Source: Verrucomicrobiota bacterium
Lineage (GTDB): Bacteria; Verrucomicrobiota; Verrucomicrobiia; Opitutales; Opitutaceae
Assembly: GCA_030601755.1 (NCBI GenBank)
Contig: JAUWBF010000017.1
Location: 1-50,204 of the forward strand
Direction: 5' to 3'
Length of the DNA stretch: 50,204 nucleotides
Shown here: piece after piece, positions 16,543-24,669 of the stretch
Numbering within the stretch: position 1 is the first letter of the stretch
Layout of the letters: every line of letters starts with the position of its first letter
Notes under the pieces: model-generated
The model's database searches: none
What the model saw: only the letters and a program-made list of their open reading frames with translations
What the model was told of the DNA's origin: nothing
Translations under genes and position numbers: made by a program

Positions 16543-16610
16543 CAACTCGAAAGGCTTATTTTCGCCTGATTCATAACAACTTAATCACAACGTAACTTAT
16601 TAAGTGACAA
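16525..16610. repeat. 86-bp inverted-repeat element (MITE-like)
   Basis: The 16-bp sequence TTGTCACTTAATAAGT at 16525-16540 recurs inverted at 16595-16610. The left arm is itself palindromic through 16545. The interior is AT-rich compared with the surroundings. A 15-bp match to the outer arm (GTTTGTCACTTAATA) occurs at 26224-26238 at the edge of an IS element. The remaining stretch up to purC at 16785 holds nothing else I can identify. Confidence 0.7.
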
Positions 16611-16784
16611 ACTCTCCGGGACGGGTTCGCCATGGATGAGAGTGGGCGGCGAAGTCGGCGGCGGAGTTTGTCGGCGGGCGGCAGGCATGGAGCAGACGGG
16701 CGGAAGTCGGCGCGGAGTGGTGGTTGTTTTCCGGCTTCCGTCGCGGCGCGGACGCGTTCTGAATCCGGGATTTCACCTCACGCC

Positions 16785-17705
16785 ATGCCCATGTTGTCCG
16801 CCGCCGAGATCACCGCCACCCTGCCCGCCCAAGCCCGCACCACCATCGAGGGCCTGCCCTTCCCGCGCATCGCCTCGGGCAAGGTCAGAGAGATCTTCGA
16901 CCTCGGCGACGCGCTCCTGCTAGTCGCCACCGACCGCCTGTCGGCCTTCGACGTGATCCTGCCCGACGGCATCCCGGGCAAGGGCATCCTGCTCAACCAA
17001 ATCAGCCTGTGGTGGTTTGAGCGCACGACCGGCATCATCGGCAACCACCTCCTGCCCGACCAGGCCGGCGAGTTCGCGCGCCGCGGCATCACCGACCGCG
17101 ACCTGCAGCTGCGCTCCATGATCGTGCGCAAGCTCAAGCCCCTCGCCATCGAGTGCGTCGTGCGCGGCTACCTCGTCGGCTCCGGCTGGTCCTCCTACAA
17201 GAAGTCCGGCGAGGTCTGCGGCCACGTGCTGCCAGCCGGTCTGCGCCAGGCGGACAAACTTCCCTCGCCGCTCTTCACGCCGACGACCAAGGCCCCCAAG
17301 GGCGAGCACGACGCGCCGATCAACGACGCGCAGGGCGCGGCCGCCGTCGGCGCGGCGCTCTACGAGAAGGTCAAGGCCACCAGCATCGCGCTGTATTCAC
17401 TGGGTCACGACGCCGCCGCCAAGGCCGGCATGATCCTCGCCGACACGAAGTTCGAGTTCGGCACCGACGCGGCGGGCAACCTGATTCTCATCGACGAGGT
17501 GCTCACGCCCGACAGCTCGCGCTACTGGCCGGCCGACGAGTATCGCGTCGACTGCTCGCCGCCGAGCTACGACAAGCAGTTCGTGCGCGACCACTTGCTG
17601 GCGATCAACTGGGACCAGACCCCGCCCGCGCCAGCCCTGCCGGCCGACATTATCCGCCGCACGCAGGAAAAATACCTCCAGGCCCTGCGCAACCTGCTGG
17701 GCTGA
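16785..17705 (+). CDS. purC: Phosphoribosylaminoimidazole-succinocarboxamide synthase
   Basis: 306 residues from ATG 16785; the frame is open further upstream but the extra sequence does not look like protein. The enzyme joins CAIR and aspartate using ATP in purine synthesis. Diagnostic motifs are GKVREIFDLGDALLLVATDRLSAFDV (about 25-50), PLAIECVVRGYLVGSGW (about 118-134), the substrate block LPSPLFTPTTKA, and ILIDEVLTPDSSRYW (about 230-244). Length fits the longer, about 300-residue form of the family. It stands alone, without other pur genes nearby. Confidence 0.96.
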   Translation: MPMLSAAEITATLPAQARTTIEGLPFPRIASGKVREIFDLGDALLLVATDRLSAFDVILPDGIPGKGILLNQISLWWFERTTGIIGNHLLPDQAGEFARRGITDRDLQLRSMIVRKLKPLAIECVVRGYLVGSGWSSYKKSGEVCGHVLPAGLRQADKLPSPLFTPTTKAPKGEHDAPINDAQGAAAVGAALYEKVKATSIALYSLGHDAAAKAGMILADTKFEFGTDAAGNLILIDEVLTPDSSRYWPADEYRVDCSPPSYDKQFVRDHLLAINWDQTPPAPALPADIIRRTQEKYLQALRNLLG

Positions 17706-17748
17706 GTCCCACCGCTCCATAGTCGCGCCGCCGGCCAGGCGCCGTCGT

Positions 17749-17955
17749 TCACTCCTTTCGCACCGGAAACAAACACCCGCAGCCTTTGCCGCAGCAATCG
17801 GAACGCCGCAGGCACACGTAGCGGCGCACCCATCGCCACAGGACGAAGAGCGCGATCACCGCGATCAGGATCGCCGCCAGCACCGAGACCGCCAGCAGCA
17901 CGCGATCCTCGCCCGCAAACGCGACACCTCCTTGGGCCGGAGATCCATCGTTCAT
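17749..17955 (-). CDS. Small membrane protein with Cys-rich tail, 68 aa
   Basis: One membrane helix (about residues 20-43), then a basic segment (RRYVCLRRS) and a Cys cluster, CCGKGCGC, near the end. The layout resembles the FeoB-associated Cys-rich membrane protein family, but no feoB is present. The ATG at 17955 overlaps the stop of cinA as ATGA, so it is translated from the cinA message. Possible roles are metal binding or membrane anchoring of a partner. Function unknown. Confidence 0.7.
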   Translation of the reverse strand: MNDGSPAQGGVAFAGEDRVLLAVSVLAAILIAVIALFVLWRWVRRYVCLRRSDCCGKGCGCLFPVRKE

Positions 17956-19298
17956 TGCGGCAGCTCGGCGCCGAGGTTGGGCCGCGCGGCGTTGAGACCG
18001 TGGCGGCCGCGCACCAGTTCGCGGCGCAGCCAGTCCAACGCGGCGGCGACGATCCGCTCCTTCACGGCGGAGCGCGGGCCGGGATAACAAAGTTTTTTCG
18101 ACCACACGCCGCGCGGCGAATACAGCGCGATGTAGACCGAACCCACCGGGTTCTCCGAACCGCCGCCGCCACAGGGCGCGTTGTAGCCGGTGACCGCCAG
18201 CGCATAGTCGGCACCGAGGCGTTCGGCGGCGCCGGCCGCCATGGCCACGACGCTCTCGTCGCTGACCGCGCCGTGCTGGATGAGAATGTCCTCGGGCACA
18301 TCGAGGAGCTGCATCTTGGCCTCGTTGGAGTAGCAGACGCAGCCGCCGGCGAAGAATTTCGAGGCGCCGCAGATGTTGGTGAAACTGTTTGCGAGGCTGC
18401 CGCCGGTGGCGGTCTCGGCGACGGCAAGCGTCATCTCCTGGGCGCGCAGCAGATCGGCGCAAACCTTGGCCGGCGAGTCGTGACCGAAGCACAGAAAATC
18501 CTCGCCGAGCAGCGTGGCGCATTGCTCGGCGATGCTCTCGAGCTGCGCGCGCGAGAGCCGACCGCAGGGCGAACTGACGCGGCAGTCGACCTGACCCGAG
18601 TGCGCACAGAAGGCGATGCTGAGCTTTTCGCCGTAAGGCTCGAAGAGCGGTTGCAGGCGTGTCTCGAGCGCCGACTCGCCGACGCCCGCGGTGCGGATCT
18701 GCACGTAGGCCTCGCCCTCGGCCACGAGTCCGCGCGCGGCCAGACGCGGCATCACCTGGTCGGTGAACATGGGCTGCAATTCGTTGGGCGGGCCGGGCAG
18801 CATGACGAGCACCTTGCCGTCACGCTCGAACCACAGGCCGGGCGCGGTGCCGTTGGGATTGGGCAGCACGTCGCCGCCGGCGAACGCGTAGGCCTGCTTA
18901 AGGTTGTTCTCGGTCATCACGCGGCCGAGCCGGTTGAAACGCGCCTCGATGGCGGCCTTGATCGCCTCGTCGAACACCAGCTCGACGCCCAGCACCGCGG
19001 CCACGGCCTCGCGCGTGCGGTCGTCGCAGGTCGGCCCCAGTCCGCCGGTCGTGATCACCACGTCGGACCGGAACCAGCTCTCGGTGAACTGCCCGGCGAT
19101 CGCGTCGGCGTCGTCGGTCACGGTGATGTTGCGCGAGAGCCGCACGCCGCCGCGCCCGAGCTGGCCGCCGATGAAGGTCAGGTGCCCGTTCGCGGTGAGC
19201 CCCAACAGCAACTCATCGCCGAAGGTGAGCAGCTCGTAACGAATGGAGTCCAACGGACGCGACGGTCCGGCGGAAGATGCTGGGGTGGACGAAACCAT
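17952..19298 (-). CDS. cinA: CinA family protein (competence/damage-inducible, nicotinamide-nucleotide amidase)
   Basis: 448 residues with the two domains of full-length CinA. The N-terminal MoCF-like domain (about 20-195) shows GDELLLG, VVITTGGLGPTCDDRTREAVA and VLVMLPGPPNELQPMF. The C-terminal amidase domain (about 285-440) shows VAETATGGSLANSFT and YALAVTGYNAPCGG. The family hydrolyses ADP-ribose and deamidates NMN in pyridine-nucleotide salvage and is induced with competence in some bacteria. The usual ESCTGG of the amidase site is ETATGG here, a Ser-Cys to Thr-Ala change near the catalytic Ser position that could weaken the amidase. It is divergent from uvrC. Confidence 0.92.
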   Translation of the reverse strand: MVSSTPASSAGPSRPLDSIRYELLTFGDELLLGLTANGHLTFIGGQLGRGGVRLSRNITVTDDADAIAGQFTESWFRSDVVITTGGLGPTCDDRTREAVAAVLGVELVFDEAIKAAIEARFNRLGRVMTENNLKQAYAFAGGDVLPNPNGTAPGLWFERDGKVLVMLPGPPNELQPMFTDQVMPRLAARGLVAEGEAYVQIRTAGVGESALETRLQPLFEPYGEKLSIAFCAHSGQVDCRVSSPCGRLSRAQLESIAEQCATLLGEDFLCFGHDSPAKVCADLLRAQEMTLAVAETATGGSLANSFTNICGASKFFAGGCVCYSNEAKMQLLDVPEDILIQHGAVSDESVVAMAAGAAERLGADYALAVTGYNAPCGGGGSENPVGSVYIALYSPRGVWSKKLCYPGPRSAVKERIVAAALDWLRRELVRGRHGLNAARPNLGAELPQ

Positions 19299-19336
19299 AC
19301 TTTGCTAAAGCCCAAATGTGGATAACGTCCGCCAAA

Positions 19337-20839
19337 ATGCCAGCCCACGAGTCAATTCCCCTCAAAGAGAAAGTCCGCCAGCTTCCCGACAAGCCGGGGG
19401 TCTATCTCATGAAGGACCGGCTCGGCCGCATCATCTACGTGGGCAAGGCCAAGAGCTTGAAGAAGCGCGTCTCGTCCTACTTCACGCCCTCGCGCGCCAT
19501 GACCGTGCACCCCAAGATCCGCGCGCTCATCGCCAGCATCGCCGACCTGGAGACCATCGAGGTGAAGTCCGAGCCCGAGGCCCTGCTGCTCGAGGGCCGG
19601 CTCATCAAGCAGTGGAAGCCCAAATACAACACCGACTTCACCGACGACAAACGCTTCCTGCTCGTGCGCGTCGACCTCGCCGAGCCGTTGCCCAAGTTCC
19701 GCCTCACCCGCCTGCGCAAGGACACCCACTCGCGCTACTTCGGCCCCTTCGCCCACAGCGGCCTGCTCCGCAAGACGCTCGCGCAGATGCGCCGTCAGTT
19801 CGGCATCCTGCTCGCCGACGCCACTCCGCAACGCCTGCCCGACGGCCGCTGGCAACTCTACGACGACGTGCGCCAGGAACTCTATGGCTTCGACAACATC
19901 ATCGCCGCCGACGTCTACCGCGCCCGCGTCGAGCAGGCCTGCGAGTTCCTCGACGGCAAGTCCCGCGAATGGATGGAGACCGTGCGCGCCGAGATGATGG
20001 ACGCCGCCGCCAAACAGAATTTCGAGAAGGCCGCCGAGCTGCGCGACATCCTGCTCGCCCTTGAAAAAACCCTCGCCAAGACCCGCCGCTTCGAGCGCAA
20101 CCACCCGGTCATCCGCACCGACGACGAGGCCGCCGACGAACTCGCCGCCGCGCTCGGCCTGGCCGCCCCGCCGCGCACCCTCGAGTGCTTCGACATCTCG
20201 CACATCAGCGGCACCTTCGTCGTCGCCTCGATGGTGCACTTCGCCGACGGCCGGCCCGACAAAAACAACTACCGCCGCTTCCAGATAAAAAGCTTCGTCG
20301 GCAACGACGACTTCCGCGCCATGGAGGAGGTCGTCGGCCGCCGCTACCGCCGCCTGCACGAGGAAGGAAAAACCTTCCCCGACCTCGTCGTCATCGACGG
20401 CGGCCGCGGCCAGATCGGCGCCGCGCTCAAGGCCTTCGCGCTCATCGGCGTCGAGCCGCCCGCGCTCATCGGCCTCGCGAAAAAACACGAGACCATCATC
20501 TTCCCCGACGAGCGCGCCCCGCTGAACCTGCCCCTCACCTCCCCCGCGCTCAACCTCCTGCAACGCCTGCGCGACGAAGCCCACCGCTTCGCCAACACCT
20601 ACAACGCCGACCTGCGCTCCAAGAAAATCCGCGAGTCCGTGCTCGACGACTTCGAAGGCCTCGGCCCGGTGCGCCGCAAGGCCCTGCTCGATCACTTTGG
20701 CGGCATCGACCGCCTGCGCGCCGCCACCCCGCTGCAAATCATGGAGGTCCCCGGCATCGGCGAAAAATTCGCCGCCGACCTGCACGCCTTTCTGCACGGC
20801 GCCGATCAACCGCCACCGTCCGACGAGGCGACCGACTGA
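19337..20839 (+). CDS. uvrC: Excinuclease ABC subunit C
   Basis: 500 residues from ATG 19337 (in-frame alternatives at 19316 and 19277 add residues before the conserved start). UvrC makes both incisions around DNA lesions in nucleotide excision repair. In order: the GIY-YIG domain (GVYLMKDRLGRIIYVGKAKSLKKRVSSYF, about 20-48), the UVR coiled coil (NFEKAAELRDILLALEKT, about 218-235), the RNase H-like half (ECFDISHISGT and PDLVVIDGGRGQ), and tandem helix-hairpin-helix motifs at the end (LGPVRRKALLDHFGG and VPGIGEKFAADLHAFL). It is about 100 residues shorter than E. coli UvrC, mainly in the middle, but all domains are present. Confidence 0.95.
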   Translation: MPAHESIPLKEKVRQLPDKPGVYLMKDRLGRIIYVGKAKSLKKRVSSYFTPSRAMTVHPKIRALIASIADLETIEVKSEPEALLLEGRLIKQWKPKYNTDFTDDKRFLLVRVDLAEPLPKFRLTRLRKDTHSRYFGPFAHSGLLRKTLAQMRRQFGILLADATPQRLPDGRWQLYDDVRQELYGFDNIIAADVYRARVEQACEFLDGKSREWMETVRAEMMDAAAKQNFEKAAELRDILLALEKTLAKTRRFERNHPVIRTDDEAADELAAALGLAAPPRTLECFDISHISGTFVVASMVHFADGRPDKNNYRRFQIKSFVGNDDFRAMEEVVGRRYRRLHEEGKTFPDLVVIDGGRGQIGAALKAFALIGVEPPALIGLAKKHETIIFPDERAPLNLPLTSPALNLLQRLRDEAHRFANTYNADLRSKKIRESVLDDFEGLGPVRRKALLDHFGGIDRLRAATPLQIMEVPGIGEKFAADLHAFLHGADQPPPSDEATD

Positions 20840-20889
20840 CAACGTTTTCCGGTCATCAAACCTTGCCGAGCATAGCAATCCGCGCATGG

Positions 20890-22422
20890 ATGACTGCTCC
20901 CATGCGTAGCATTACCCTGCCCTGTCTGGCACTTCTGTGCCTCGGCGTCTCCGCGCACGCCGACGTGACCCCCGCACCGTTGTTCACGAACAACGCCGTG
21001 CTCCAACGCGAAAAGCCGATCCCCGTCTGGGGCAAGGCCGACCCCGGCGAAAAGGTCTCCGTCACCTTCGCCGGCCAGACCGTTTCCACCACCGCCGGCG
21101 ACGACGGCAAGTGGATGGTCAAGCTCGACGCCCTGCCCGCCCGCACCGAGGGCTCCGACCTCGTCATCCAAGGCAACAACACCATCACCCTCGGCAACGT
21201 CGTCGTCGGCGAGGTCTGGATCGCCTCCGGCCAGTCCAACATGGAGTGGACCATGCCCGGCACCTACGACGCCGCCATCGACATCCCCGCGTCGGCCAAC
21301 TTCCCGCTCATCCGCCACGTGAAGATCAAACACACCGTCGCCGAGTCGCCGTCCGACACCGTCGAGGTCCAGTATGACGGCTGGAAGATCCCCGACGCCG
21401 AGACCACCAAGACCTTCTCCGCCGTCGGTTACTACTTCGCCAAGGACATCCACCTGCTCACCGGCGTGCCCGTCGGCATCATCGGCAGCAACTGGGGCGG
21501 CACCCGCGTCGAAGCCTGGATCAACCCCGAGGCCTACGAAACCATCCCCGACCTCGCCGCCGCCACCAAGGCCTACTGGGACAAGGTCCTCGCCGAATAC
21601 CCCGAGAAAAAGGCCAAATTCGACGCCGACCTCGCCGCCTGGGAACAGGAGCGCGACGCCGCCAAGGCCGCCGGCGAGCCCTTCAACAAGCGCCGCCCCA
21701 ACGGCCCTTGGGGCCCCGGCCACCAGGCCGCCCCCTCCGGCCTCTACAACGCCATGATCAACCCGCTCGTGCCCTACGCCATCCGCGGCGCCATCTGGTA
21801 TCAGGGCGAGTCCAACGCCGGCCGACCGCAGGAATACCATCCGCTGTTCTCGGCCATGATCGAAGGCTGGCGCGACCAGTTCGGCCAAGGCGACTTCCCC
21901 TTCTACTGGGTGCAACTCGCCAACTACAACAACCCCGAGGGCACCAACTGGGCCTTCCTCCGCGAGTCGCAGACCAAGACCCTCGCCCTCCCCCACACCG
22001 GCCAGGCCGTGATCGTCGACATCGGCGACCGCCGCGACATCCACCCGCGCAACAAGAAGGACGTCGGCCGCCGCCTCGCCCGCCTCGCCCTCAAGAACGA
22101 CTACGGCTTCGACGACCTCGTCGCCCACGGCCCCGCCATGGAAAAGGCCGAGCGCGTCGACGCCGGTTTCAAGGTCACCTTCACCCACGCCGACGGCGGC
22201 CTCATCGCCCCGCTCAACGACCTCAGCGGCTTCGAACTCGCCGGCGAGGACAAGGTCTTCAAACCCGCCGAGGCCAAGATCGAGGGCAACACCGTCGTCG
22301 TCACCAGCGCCGAGGTCACCGAACCCGTCGCCGTGCGCTACGCCTGGCGCGACGCCCCCGTCGCCGGCCTCTTCAACAAGCACGGCCTGCCCGCCGTGCC
22401 CTTCCGCAGCGACGACTGGTAA
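20890..22422 (+). CDS. Secreted sialate O-acetylesterase (SGNH-type)
   Basis: 510 residues from ATG 20890, or 506 from ATG 20902, which gives the cleaner signal peptide (MRSITLPCLALLCLGVSAHA). It removes O-acetyl groups from sialic acids or plant/algal polysaccharides in the periplasm. The catalytic Ser lies in the WIASGQSNMEW block (about 112-122), GGTRVEAWI follows, then AIWYQGESNA, and the DIHP motif (about 378-381) carries the catalytic His. The N-terminal about 90 residues form a beta-sandwich with PVWGKADPGEKVSVTF. It is transcribed alone and is followed by a strong terminator. Confidence 0.93.
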   Translation: MTAPMRSITLPCLALLCLGVSAHADVTPAPLFTNNAVLQREKPIPVWGKADPGEKVSVTFAGQTVSTTAGDDGKWMVKLDALPARTEGSDLVIQGNNTITLGNVVVGEVWIASGQSNMEWTMPGTYDAAIDIPASANFPLIRHVKIKHTVAESPSDTVEVQYDGWKIPDAETTKTFSAVGYYFAKDIHLLTGVPVGIIGSNWGGTRVEAWINPEAYETIPDLAAATKAYWDKVLAEYPEKKAKFDADLAAWEQERDAAKAAGEPFNKRRPNGPWGPGHQAAPSGLYNAMINPLVPYAIRGAIWYQGESNAGRPQEYHPLFSAMIEGWRDQFGQGDFPFYWVQLANYNNPEGTNWAFLRESQTKTLALPHTGQAVIVDIGDRRDIHPRNKKDVGRRLARLALKNDYGFDDLVAHGPAMEKAERVDAGFKVTFTHADGGLIAPLNDLSGFELAGEDKVFKPAEAKIEGNTVVVTSAEVTEPVAVRYAWRDAPVAGLFNKHGLPAVPFRSDDW

Positions 22423-22465
22423 GTCCCCGCGCGAACGCCGGACCACCGGCCCACGCGCCCCACTC

Positions 22466-22508
22466 AACGGCCGCCCGGAGCCCACCGCTCCCGGCGGCCG
22501 TTTTATTT
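22466..22508 (+). terminator. Terminator after the sialate O-acetylesterase gene
   Basis: ACGGCCGCC...GGAG pairs with CTCC...GGCGGCCGT, directly followed by TTTTATTTT. Confidence 0.9.
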
Positions 22509-22517
22509 TACCTCCCC

Positions 22518-22587
22518 GGAGAACGGACATTCTTGTCCGTTCCGTCGCACGCCCTTGCCCCCGAACGGATAAAATTGCCCGTTCTCC
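22518..22587. repeat. GGAGAACGGACA-type palindromic repeat, copy A
   Basis: Starts GGAGAACGGACA (22518-22529) and ends with the near-inverse GCCCGTTCTCC (22577-22587). An internal palindrome, ACGGACA..TGTCCGT, spans 22523-22540. The same element occurs at 27735-27800. It occupies the short gap before the DUF2959 gene. Confidence 0.8.
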
Positions 22588-22596
22588 CCCGCCCCC

Positions 22597-23253
22597 ATGA
22601 AATCCCTCCTCGCCCTCGCCATCCTCTCCGTCGCCTTCTGCGTCTCCGGCTGCTCCTCCGCCTATTACGGCGCCCTCGAAAAACTCGGCTACGCCAAGCG
22701 CGACCTTCTCGTCGACCGCGTGGCCGACGCCCGCGAATCCCAGACCGAGGCCAAGGAACAGTTCGCCGACGCCCTCGAGCAGTTCCTCGCCGTCACCAAG
22801 ACCGACGGCGGCGACCTCCAGAAAAAATACGAGGCGCTCAGCGCCGAGTTCAAACGCAGCGAGGCCCGCGCCGCCGAGGTGCGCGACCGCATCGACGCCG
22901 TCGAATCCGTCGCCGAGGCGCTTTTCAAAGAGTGGGCCGCCGAGCTCAAACAATACTCCAACTCCGCGCTGCGCTCCGAAAGCCAGCGCCAGTTCGACGC
23001 CACCCGCCGCAACTACGACAACGTCCTGCGCCTCATGCGCCGCGCCGCCGAGCGCATGGACCCCGTGCTCGCCACCTTCCGCGACCAGGTGCTTTTCCTG
23101 AAGCACAACCTCAACGCCCGCGCCCTCGCCTCGCTCGACTCCACACAACGCACGCTCCAAGCCGACATCTCGCGCCTCGTCGCCGACATGGAGGCCTCCA
23201 TCCGCGAATCCGAGTCCTTCATCAAGACCCTGCAGGCGCCCGCCGCGCCCTGA
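22597..23253 (+). CDS. DUF2959 family lipoprotein
   Basis: 218 residues. An N-terminal lipoprotein signal ends at SGC (lipobox CVSGC, Cys 19). The YYGALEKLGYAKRDLLVDRV block followed by DARESQTEAKEQFADALEQF is the DUF2959 signature. The rest is almost entirely charged helix, with long coiled-coil character and no further membrane segment. It is expected in the outer or inner membrane facing the periplasm. The function of the family is not known to me. It starts 10 bp after palindromic repeat copy A, whose hairpins could affect its mRNA. Confidence 0.88.
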   Translation: MKSLLALAILSVAFCVSGCSSAYYGALEKLGYAKRDLLVDRVADARESQTEAKEQFADALEQFLAVTKTDGGDLQKKYEALSAEFKRSEARAAEVRDRIDAVESVAEALFKEWAAELKQYSNSALRSESQRQFDATRRNYDNVLRLMRRAAERMDPVLATFRDQVLFLKHNLNARALASLDSTQRTLQADISRLVADMEASIRESESFIKTLQAPAAP

Positions 23254-23473
23254 CACGGCACCCTCCGAGTCAGCCCCCGATTTCGGTTCGCGCGCCGTCT
23301 CCCGCGCGTGGATACATGCCGACACATCGACTAAGTATGTTTGTGCATACTCGAATGAAATTTAATTAGTCGGGCTTCTTAAGCCTTGTCGGTGGGACGG
23401 AACGGACATTGTATCAGCTCAACCGCCCCACACGTGATGGGTCGGCATCATTAAACCCCTAGGATCTAGACCT
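23254..23473. promoter_or_regulatory. Upstream region of the peptidoglycan-binding repeat protein gene
   Basis: About 220 bp, AT-rich from 23325 to 23400. It holds the inverted repeat AGTATG..CATACT (about 23332-23350), an AATTTAATTAG stretch, and a fragment (AACGGACATT, 23402-23411) of the GGAGAACGGACA repeat family. AGGAT shortly before ATG 23474 may be a ribosome site. A promoter is likely but no clear -35/-10 pair can be fixed. Confidence 0.4.
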
Positions 23474-24565
23474 ATGAAAACATCCAGAATCGCGTCCTTG
23501 TTGCTGATTACTTCGATGGCCGGCGCCTCGGTCGCCAACGCCGCCGCCTACGATGGCTACGGAACCTTGGACGGCCGCCACTTCCGCTCTCCCGCTCGTT
23601 ACGGCGGCGCGCCCGCCCAAGTGAAGGAAGCCGCGCCCGCCCCCGAAGCGGAGCCGGCCAAACCCGCCAAAGCGACCAAAGCCGCCCCTGTCGACGACTC
23701 GCTTTTCCCCCCGTCCGGCAAACCCGGCGAATGCTACACCCGCGTGCTCGTTCCGCCCGCCACCTCCGAAGTCACCGAGCGCGTCCTCGTGAAGGAGGAG
23801 AGCACCCGCCTCATCGAAGTCCCCGCCGTCCTTGAGGAGGTCGAGGAAAAAGTGCTCGTGCGCGCCGCCACGCAACGCCAGGAAATCGTCCCCGCCACCT
23901 TCAAGCAGGTGGACGAAAAAGTCCTCGTCGCCCCCGCCTATAAAAAGCAGATCCCCGTGCCCGCCACCTACGAGACCCGCACCGAGCGCGTCCTCGTGAA
24001 GCCCGAGCGCAGCTACTGGAAGAAGGGCGCCGGCCCCCTCGCCAAGGTCGACAACACCACCGGCGAGATCATGTGCTACGTCACCGAGCCCGCCGTCTAT
24101 GAGAACGTGAGCCGCACGGTCCAGACCGCCGCCGCCACCGTCCGCGAGGAGGAGGTCCCCGCCGTCTACAAGACCGTCAAACGCACCGTCGTCGACCAGC
24201 CCGCCTCGATCAAGACGATCGACGTCCCGGCCGAATACGCCACGATGAAGGTCTTCCGCGTCAAGACCCCCGCCTCCGTCCGCCGCGAATCCATCCCGGC
24301 CGAATACCGCACGGTCACCAAGCTCGTCACCAAGGGCGAGCCCCACATGGAATGGCGCCGCATCATCTGCGAGACCAACGTCACCCCCGCGCTCGTCTCC
24401 GACCTGCAGGCCGCGCTCAACGCCAAGGGCTTCGCCGCCGGCGAACCCAACGGCACGATCAACGCCCAGACCCTCAAGGCCCTCGAAGGCTACCAGGCCG
24501 CCAACCGCCTCCCCCAGGGCGGCGTCACCATCGAGACCCTCGCCTCCCTCGGCGTGAAATACTGA
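23474..24565 (+). CDS. Secreted repeat protein with C-terminal peptidoglycan-binding domain
   Basis: 363 residues. A signal peptide (1-23, ending ASVANA) is followed by an Ala/Pro/Lys-rich linker and then about ten short repeats of the form V-P-A-x-Y/F-x-x-V-x-x-x-V-L-V-K, spaced 20-25 residues apart (about 85-300), as in VPAVLEEVEEKVLVRAAT and VPATYETRTERVLVKPE. The last about 60 residues form a peptidoglycan-binding (PG_binding_1) domain: LVSDLQAALNAKGFAAGEPNG then TLKALEGYQAANRLPQGG. It is likely a periplasmic or outer-membrane protein anchored to the cell wall. The repeat region suggests an extended beta rod. Confidence 0.85.
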   Translation: MKTSRIASLLLITSMAGASVANAAAYDGYGTLDGRHFRSPARYGGAPAQVKEAAPAPEAEPAKPAKATKAAPVDDSLFPPSGKPGECYTRVLVPPATSEVTERVLVKEESTRLIEVPAVLEEVEEKVLVRAATQRQEIVPATFKQVDEKVLVAPAYKKQIPVPATYETRTERVLVKPERSYWKKGAGPLAKVDNTTGEIMCYVTEPAVYENVSRTVQTAAATVREEEVPAVYKTVKRTVVDQPASIKTIDVPAEYATMKVFRVKTPASVRRESIPAEYRTVTKLVTKGEPHMEWRRIICETNVTPALVSDLQAALNAKGFAAGEPNGTINAQTLKALEGYQAANRLPQGGVTIETLASLGVKY

Positions 24566-24609
24566 GCCCCGGTCCACGACCGCACGGTCAGGAATCCCCG
24601 GACCTTTCC

Positions 24610-24652
24610 CTCGACCCGCCGGACGCTTGTCTGGCGGGTCGTTCGCTTTCAT
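24610..24652 (+). terminator. Hairpin terminator after the repeat protein gene
   Basis: CGACCCGCC pairs with GGCGGGTCG around a 12-nt loop (about 24612-24643), followed by TTCGCTTTC, a weak T-run. Confidence 0.65.
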
Positions 24653-24669
24653 AACCTTCGCGCCGCCCC

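Noticed and set aside
16632-16784. An extended N-terminus or separate small gene ahead of purC
   Set aside because: The open frame is Arg/Gly/Ser-rich low-complexity sequence; the conserved purC start lies at 16785.
20806-23325. An 839-residue minus-strand open frame across the esterase and DUF2959 genes
   Set aside because: A high-GC shadow frame of Gly/Val/Asp composition covering two well-supported plus-strand genes.
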